Part shown: positions 7,430 through 12,500 of the stretch, in pieces | How positions within the stretch are numbered: the first letter of the stretch is position 1 | Layout: every line of letters begins with the position of its first letter | From: Trachelipus rathkii | Lineage: Eukaryota; Arthropoda; Malacostraca; Isopoda; Trachelipodidae | Length of the DNA: 12,500 bases | Reading direction: 5' to 3' | Assembly (NCBI GenBank): GCA_015478945.1 | Contig: JABUQX010065615.1 | Span: 1 to 12,500, forward strand | Translations under genes and position numbers: made by a program | The notes under the pieces: model-generated | Seen by the model: the letters and a program-made list of their open reading frames with translations, nothing else | What the model was told of the DNA's origin: nothing | Databases searched by the model: none

Positions 7430-7920
7430 TTATATATATATAGTATTTATATTGTATATATAATTTGATATTTAGTTATTTGATTATATTGTGGTATGTG
7501 GTTATGTATATACGGTGTATGTTTATGATAGTTGTTTATATATATAGTATTTGGTATATAGGGTTGTTTATTATGTATGTATGTTAGTGTATTGTGGGTT
7601 GTTTGGATATATAGTATGTATAATGGTTAATTTATTTAGTATGGTTATTGGTTATGGTAGTGAGGTGAGGTATTTTATTGTGATGTATGGTGTATTTAGT
7701 TTGTATAATTATATATAGTGATATGGTTGTGTGTGTGTTGGGTGGTGTGTGGGTGTGTTTGTGTGCTTGGGGTGGTTTGGGGTGGTGGGGTGACGTATAT
7801 AGATTTTGTTTGGTTGTGGTGTGTGGGTTGTGTGTTTGTGGTGGTGGTTTTGTGTGGTTTGGGTGTGTTGTGGTTGTGTGGGTGGTGGTGGTGGTGTGGT
7901 GTGGTGTGATATATATATAT
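7430..7920. repeat. Cytosine-depleted TA/TG tract grading into a GGT/GTG-rich block
   Basis: Begins about 100 bp after exon B. I count about three cytosines in 490 nt. From about 7725 to 7910 it becomes G/T only, with repeated runs of three or four G (for example near 7738, 7750, 7769, 7780 and 7787), so the plus strand could form G-quadruplexes. It ends in (TA)n. Open frames here on both strands (7687-7965 plus, 7696-7953 minus) encode low-complexity Val/Gly/Cys/Trp or His/Thr/Pro tracts and are artefacts of the repeat. Confidence 0.8.
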
Positions 7921-8467
7921 AAACACTATAAAATGCAGAAACTTATGCGCCACCTATCACACTGATTAATAATTAATTACAATTTGTTCAAAAAAAGCAG
8001 TTGCACAGTAGTTTTATTGCTTGAAGTTAAGTAAATACTCTCAAGGGAAATATTTTCAAACCGAAAAATTAAAAGTTTCACGTTATTTTAAAGTGCATGG
8101 AGCAACATTATAAATGTTTTTTTTCTCAAGTTTTCTTTAAATGTTATTTCTGAAATTGTGACTAAAAGGTGTATGTAAGACTTGAATGAATCAAGAAGTA
8201 TAACAAATTTTCAAACTGGTGGATCCTTCCAAAGATTGAGTTTCTTACGTTAGAGATTTAAGTAAAATAGTTTTTTTTAAAAATATATTATTGTTTCTAT
8301 TAATAACCTACTAACTAGTAATATTCATGCGTACTTTATTAAAATATATTTCAGTTTTTACTTTTTGTTAAATCTAAATTTAAAATTGTTATTATATTTT
8401 TTAATGCCCATAACTTGTCAGATGGTTTTCAATCAATTTCTAACTAAATTAAACCCCAAAATTCCAG
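7921..8467 (+). other. 3' part of intron between exons B and C
   Basis: Ordinary AT-rich intron DNA. It ends in attccag at the exon C acceptor. No gene or repeat recognised. Confidence 0.7.
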
Positions 8468-8685
8468 GTTTAAAACACACATGTGGAATGTGGGCAAGAA
8501 AAGATCACGTAGCTGAGAAAGACGCTGAATGCGTCCGTCTGATGAAAGAAGCAGGCGCGATTTGCCTGGGTGTGACAAATGTTCCAGAACTTTGCTCAGC
8601 GTATGAGACATACAATACGATCTATGGAAGAACTAATTGCCCTTATGATGTTAATCGTATTCCGGGAGGATCATCAGGAGGAGAG
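8468..8685 (+). CDS. FAAH2: FAAH2-like amidase, exon C, with the cis-Ser motif
   Basis: Central amidase-signature exon, fully open over 218 nt. It starts after acceptor aaattccag (AG 8466-8467) and ends at gag|gtataa (GT 8686-8687), phase 0. The product runs GLKHTCGMWARKDHVAEKDA, then ECVRLMKEAGAICLGVTNVP, then ELCSAYETYNTIYGRTNCPY, ending DVNRIPGGSSGGE. The terminal GGSSGGE is the Gly/Ser loop that carries the cis-bonded Ser of the Ser-cisSer-Lys triad in this family. ELC followed by N-x-IYGR-x-N-PYD is typical of FAAH2-type members. A Met codon at 8365 in the same frame lies in AT-rich intron sequence before the acceptor and is not a credible start. This is the clearest single piece of evidence for the gene. 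Confidence 0.96.
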
Positions 8686-11177
8686 GTATAATAACTAATC
8701 ACGTACAAATATGCATTAATAAAGAAACTAATTCTATTAAATGATAAATTTTTAGGTACTTCCGTATTCCCTTCTCTGTTTGTATTTTACTTGTTTATAT
8801 ATTTTTATAATTTACCAATCATTTTCACACAAACTTACTTTTAAAGTTTCAACTCTTCTTTATCTCTCTGAATAAATATTCGAAACCTTTTATTAAATTT
8901 TCCCTTAATTCCTATGATCCGAAAATATTTTTAAGCTTTTTAATTGTGGATTTTTATTTTCTAATTAGTTTAATTTCGTTTTCGTAAATATGTTTATACT
9001 TAGTCCTATGCTAATATTCATTTCGGTTATTTTCTCTTCATTTCAAATAGCACCACACTTTCCCTGTAAACAAATATTAATGATTTAAATTAGTTTTTCA
9101 ATTCTCCTCTTATTACTTAAAACTTCAAACTCCTAAAACTTCCCCAGATGAGTCTCATTTTTAAATTTCCTTTTTGATAAACGCTGATAGAAACTAATTC
9201 TTGAAAACTATCCTTCCTCCCCAACGTTTATTACTACTTCTAAAGAAAATATTGATTGGGAATTTCATTTAGTTTTTTATTTTATTTCTCACTTCATTTT
9301 TTAAAATTTTATCGATGAAATTTAATACATTATTCATTCTTTTGAAGTTCTTGCTTTAATGAGGTAATTTAATTTAAAGAAATCTCTTGTCCAATAATAA
9401 CCCAAGTATAAAATCACATATTTTGATATCCATCAGTTATAAAATCTGTTCCTTTCTTCATTTTCTATATTTGTTCGTCAGTCTTCAACTTCAAAGTCTT
9501 AACATTTATTTCCCTGGGCTGGAGGATCGATAAAATATTCTGAAATTTTTATTGATTTGAGTACTCTTCTCCTTCTTGGCGGTGTTACATTCCATTAAGC
9601 CTGTCATGTTAGATTAGGTGCAAAATTATTTTCCTTTAAGCCCTAAAAATGCAAAGAAAGTGTACTTCAATTTAACCTCTTTCTGAATATTCCTCTCTTT
9701 TCTTATATAGAATAATGTTGGACTGACCCCGGCGCCAAAACATTTTATCATATTACAAATTTCAAAGCAAAATAACTTTATTACTTTTACACACAGTTTT
9801 GCTATGTTACGCTCGGTTTTGCTATGTTACTCAATCAGTTATGCTTGACTAGTACCTTGGATTTACTATCAAAGACAAACAAATAGATACTGGTACTTTT
9901 TTTCACTTTGAATCACTACACTTGCACCTTATTATTTCACAGACCTCTCAAGCCGCCAAAATTGACAATAAATATTTGTACTCTCCTCTTAGCATTTACT
10001 CTTGTTTATATGCCCTTAAAAAGTGAAACATTTTTTTCATGATACTAAAAAACTGATTTTTTTTCTACAATGGGAAGTAATAACTCTTCCCACATGATCT
10101 GAATATGAAAGGTTTACTCTCCCAATTGTGAACAAAAAGTTTTTTTTTTCAATGCAGGAGACCAAGCTTGAATGTAACAAGTTTGATGCAAATCAAATAT
10201 TTTATATTGAACTTTGAAGTAGCAGAATGGAATCGTATGAAAGAGAACGAAAAGGATTTTTCTCTTAATAAAACAAACTAATGAGCTTAATTAAAGAAAA
10301 GAAACACAACTGATGATTTCAGAGTCAATTTTATTGACAATTTTGACAAGAAGAGTTTGCCCTTTATGTACCAGTTTTTCAAAGAAATTTTTTTGAATGA
10401 AATTCGTAATCCTTTTTGTTAGCAATTCTTCAACAAGAAACTATAATGTGTATCTGTGTATTGGTTTGAAGGATTTCAAAGACCCCCAGCATTCCCAAAT
10501 AGGGAGGTCTAGGGAAGTCCATATTCTTAGTGATTTTTGCTTTACTAGCCCTAATTGAAATAATTTTTCTCTTAGTTTGAAGAAATTAAACAAAAACACT
10601 TAAATGGAGAGTTAAATTTAAAAAGGAATTAAAATTGTTCTAAATTTGTGGCCAATTGTTTTAATTGATACAAAAAATGAAAAATCAAATTGACATAAGT
10701 TTAATTGCTTCTCTAACTTTTTATATTTAAAAAAAAAAAAAAACTTTAATATTTCTTTACTTTGAGTGGAGAGGACATGTATACTGGGTTGACCAAAAGT
10801 GGCGCAGTGTCAAAAACGTTCAGAACTACTTTATTAGTGGGCTGCTAATATGCTAACAAAGTCACTGTGGCTTAATATCAGGCATCCAGAGAGAAGATGT
10901 TTATCCTGATCGGGGAGGAATATGTATTAAGTAAAAGGAGGAGCCTAAAAGGAGTTGGAGTTGGAAGTGGTGGCGGTGAAGATGACGGTGTTGAGGTTGA
11001 GTGAAGAGGAAATAGGGTTTTAGAAGTTCTCCGGAGTCGAGAATTCCAGAATTAACCCGAAAGAAATGTAAATAATCAATAGCAATAGTAATCAGACTTC
11101 ATTTATTAATTTATTATTTAAATTTATCAACTCATTTTCTCAAAATATCTTAACCGTTTTTTTTCTTTTTGTTCAAG
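8686..11177 (+). other. Intron between exons C and D
   Basis: About 2.5 kb of T-rich, microsatellite-free intron. It contains a 15-nt direct repeat, gttttgctatgttac, at 9796-9810 and 9816-9830, poly(A) and poly(T) runs, and a mariner-TIR-like sequence at about 10783-10800. No open frame of note. It ends in a T-rich tract and gttcaag. Confidence 0.8.
10783..10800. repeat. Mariner-like terminal-repeat fragment (tentative)
   Basis: A TA followed by ctgggttgaccaaaag resembles the Y-A/G-GGTTG-x-CC-x-x-AAAGT ends of mariner elements. No matching second end or transposase is seen nearby. Confidence 0.2.
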
Positions 11178-11289
11178 GGAAGTCTTCAGTGTGCTTGTGG
11201 AACCCCAATGAGTATTGGCTCTGATCTTTCAGGTTCAATTAGACATCCGAGTTTCTTTAATGGTGTTTTTGGGCACAAACCAACGTCAG
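11178..11289 (+). CDS. FAAH2: FAAH2-like amidase, exon D, with the nucleophile Ser motif
   Basis: This exon follows exon C in phase 0. The acceptor is a T-rich tract ending gttcaag (AG 11176-11177); the donor is tcag|gtctgt (GT 11290-11291), leaving one base, g. It encodes GSLQCACGTPMSIGSDLSGS followed by IRHPSFFNGVFGHKPTS. The GSIR within DLSGSIR carries the nucleophile Ser and the conserved Arg of the amidase signature. FFNG followed by FGHKP is typical of the FAAH2 group. The residue two before the nucleophile is Ser, where the signature normally has Gly; I regard this as tolerable variation. No stops or frameshifts are seen. Confidence 0.95.
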
Positions 11290-11634
11290 GTCTGTTCATC
11301 AATTAATTTTTTGGTAGTATTTAATTACTGTATTATTTAGTTATTTAATAACTTAGATGGTTGTTTAATTTCTCTTTTTTATTATTTATCTATTTATCCT
11401 TTAATATTTTTTTTATTTAAATGTTCATTCAGAATGTATGGTTTTATAATTTATCTAAATTGCTCATATTTCTTTTATTTATGATGGTCATAGTTTTCGT
11501 AAAAATTTTAATGCACAAATTTGCTTTCAAAGTATAAAAAATTATAAAACTTTTAATGTTCCGGGTTGATAAATAAAGTTACTCATAACATTTATTTGTC
11601 TTTGTGATGAGTTTTGATTCATTAATCATTTTAG
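11290..11634 (+). other. Intron between exons D and E
   Basis: 345-bp AT-rich intron, donor gtctgt, acceptor cattttag. Nothing else in it. Confidence 0.85.
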
Positions 11635-11819
11635 ATGTAGTAAGCAATGAAGGAGCAGAGCCAAGTCTGATTGGTCTTTACGACTCTTACAGTGTCACCG
11701 GTCCTCTTTGCAAATATGTCGATGACCTCAATCTTATGTACAAAGTTTTGGCGGGAAGAAATCTTGGACTTCTTTCATTGGATAAAAAGGCTAGCATACC
11801 CTTCTTTAGTTTTTGGACA
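11635..11819 (+). CDS. FAAH2: FAAH2-like amidase, exon E (3' end uncertain)
   Basis: The acceptor is atcattttag (AG 11633-11634). Together with the leftover g of exon D the product begins DVVSNEGAEPSLIGLYDSYS, then VTGPLCKYVDDLNLMYKVLA, then GRNLGLLSLDKK. VSN-x-G, TGP-[LM]-C-[KR]-Y-x-x-DL and KVLAG are conserved in FAAH2-like enzymes. The first residue is Asp where the family usually has Gly (pattern P-x-x-G-V-V). After LDKK the resemblance fades (ASIPFFSFWT) and the frame meets a stop at 11844-11846. The best in-frame donor I see is aca|gttgat (GT 11820-11821), which is weak; a|gttttt at 11809 is another candidate. No further amidase exon is recognisable to the end of the window, so the carboxyl-terminal half must lie downstream or be missing. 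Confidence 0.85.
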
Positions 11820-11846
11820 GTTGATCTAAACAGTTTATTTTTTTGA

Positions 11847-12500
11847 ATTTATTTTTTAATGATAGAAATGTTTTCAATCTAGGGAAAAAAATATAAAAAA
11901 TATTGGGTTATAAGTTCATTAGTATTTTAAAAATTAAATTATATTAACATATGTAGGGCTATAATTTTAAACTGATCATGGATATCTCGTATCCAAAGCC
12001 ATATTTTATTTCGTGGTTAAACCATCTGACTAAGATATCTGCTTGAAACCTCTTGTAGCTTCAGTATTTGTAGATAGAAGATAGAGGAATCTCGTTCTGC
12101 AAGGTTCTATCGTTTATTTTTTTTTTTTTAACATTACACTATGAGGCATATCATACCCATGTTTAGTGATAACGTAGGTTGTTTTTTTTTTATATTTATT
12201 TTCTTTTTGAGAATGTTTTTACTCCTTTTATTACTCTAGATGAGGTAGCCACGACCCTTCCGTAAGTAGAAAAAGCTCAAGATTCTAATTATAATATGAG
12301 GAGAGATATTTAATTTTAAAATGAGGTTGAATTTATTCCCCTTCACTACTTAAAAAATTAAGGCATTGCTCATTCATCATCGTTATATATTTGGCGGCCA
12401 TGAAAGGATGTGAAAGAAACCACTTAATATTATCAACGTTTTGTAATTGAATTATATTTTTAATTTTTTTTTTTAAATTTATTAGTCATGTATGGTATAC
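11847..12500. other. AT-rich sequence after exon E, no feature seen
   Basis: Presumed intron following exon E. I looked for the next amidase exon in all frames and did not recognise one. Several T-runs are present (for example near 12118-12130). Confidence 0.6.

Noticed and set aside
7687..7965. Val/Gly/Trp/Cys-rich plus-strand protein and its His/Pro/Thr-rich minus-strand counterpart
   Set aside because: Both are translations of a G/T-only low-complexity tract.
8365..8467. Extension of exon C upstream to the Met at 8365
   Set aside because: The preceding codons are AT-rich low-complexity sequence, the family similarity begins exactly after the acceptor at 8467, and the phase fits exon B.
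9722..9745. LTR-retrotransposon primer-binding site on the minus strand (tggcgccggggtc)
   Set aside because: The TGGCGCC start is suggestive, but there is no LTR ending in CA before it, no polypurine tract, no second LTR and no gag or pol frame nearby.

Overview
The window looks like a nuclear genomic segment from an animal, most likely an arthropod. The reasons are spliced exons with GT/AG introns of 0.3 to 5.8 kb, a metazoan FAAH2-type amidase gene, a decayed mariner-type transposase, tRNA-derived SINEs, and a very heavy load of (TA)n, (TAA)n and (GA)n microsatellites. Such a load is typical of decapod crustaceans and some chelicerates, but I cannot fix the species. There are no bacterial features.

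One host gene runs through the window on the plus strand: a fatty-acid amide hydrolase 2-like amidase (amidase signature family). Five internal exons are visible: 1278-1408, 7237-7328, 8468-8685, 11178-11289 and 11635 to about 11819. Their splice phases fit one another throughout. The amino terminus lies upstream and the carboxyl-terminal half lies downstream. The cis-Ser motif (GGSSGGE, exon 3) and the nucleophile Ser motif (GSIR, exon 4) are intact. The motif carrying the catalytic Lys (LLGVPF...VKE, exon 2) is present in the DNA but sits one frame off the exon's own reading frame. The exon stays open, so translation would proceed without that Lys.

The window has two contrasting halves. From 1 to about 7920, mostly upstream sequence and the 5.8-kb intron between exons 1 and 2, the DNA is packed with repeats. 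It holds irregular (TA)n arrays, (TAA)n and GA tracts, a near-palindrome of SINE-like units (1984-2952) with a tRNA-headed SINE inserted in one arm only, an unexplained 4300-4960 segment, and a broken minus-strand Tc1/mariner transposase (5741-6515). Exon 2 is flanked by tracts almost free of cytosine on the plus strand (6961-7200 and 7430-7920), the second ending in a GGT/GTG-rich block. From about 7920 to 12500 the sequence is ordinary AT-rich intron DNA with almost no microsatellites.

I see no clear novel gene system. The items most worth checking are the double frameshift over the catalytic Lys, the palindrome with its one-sided SINE, and the cytosine-depleted tracts around exon 2.
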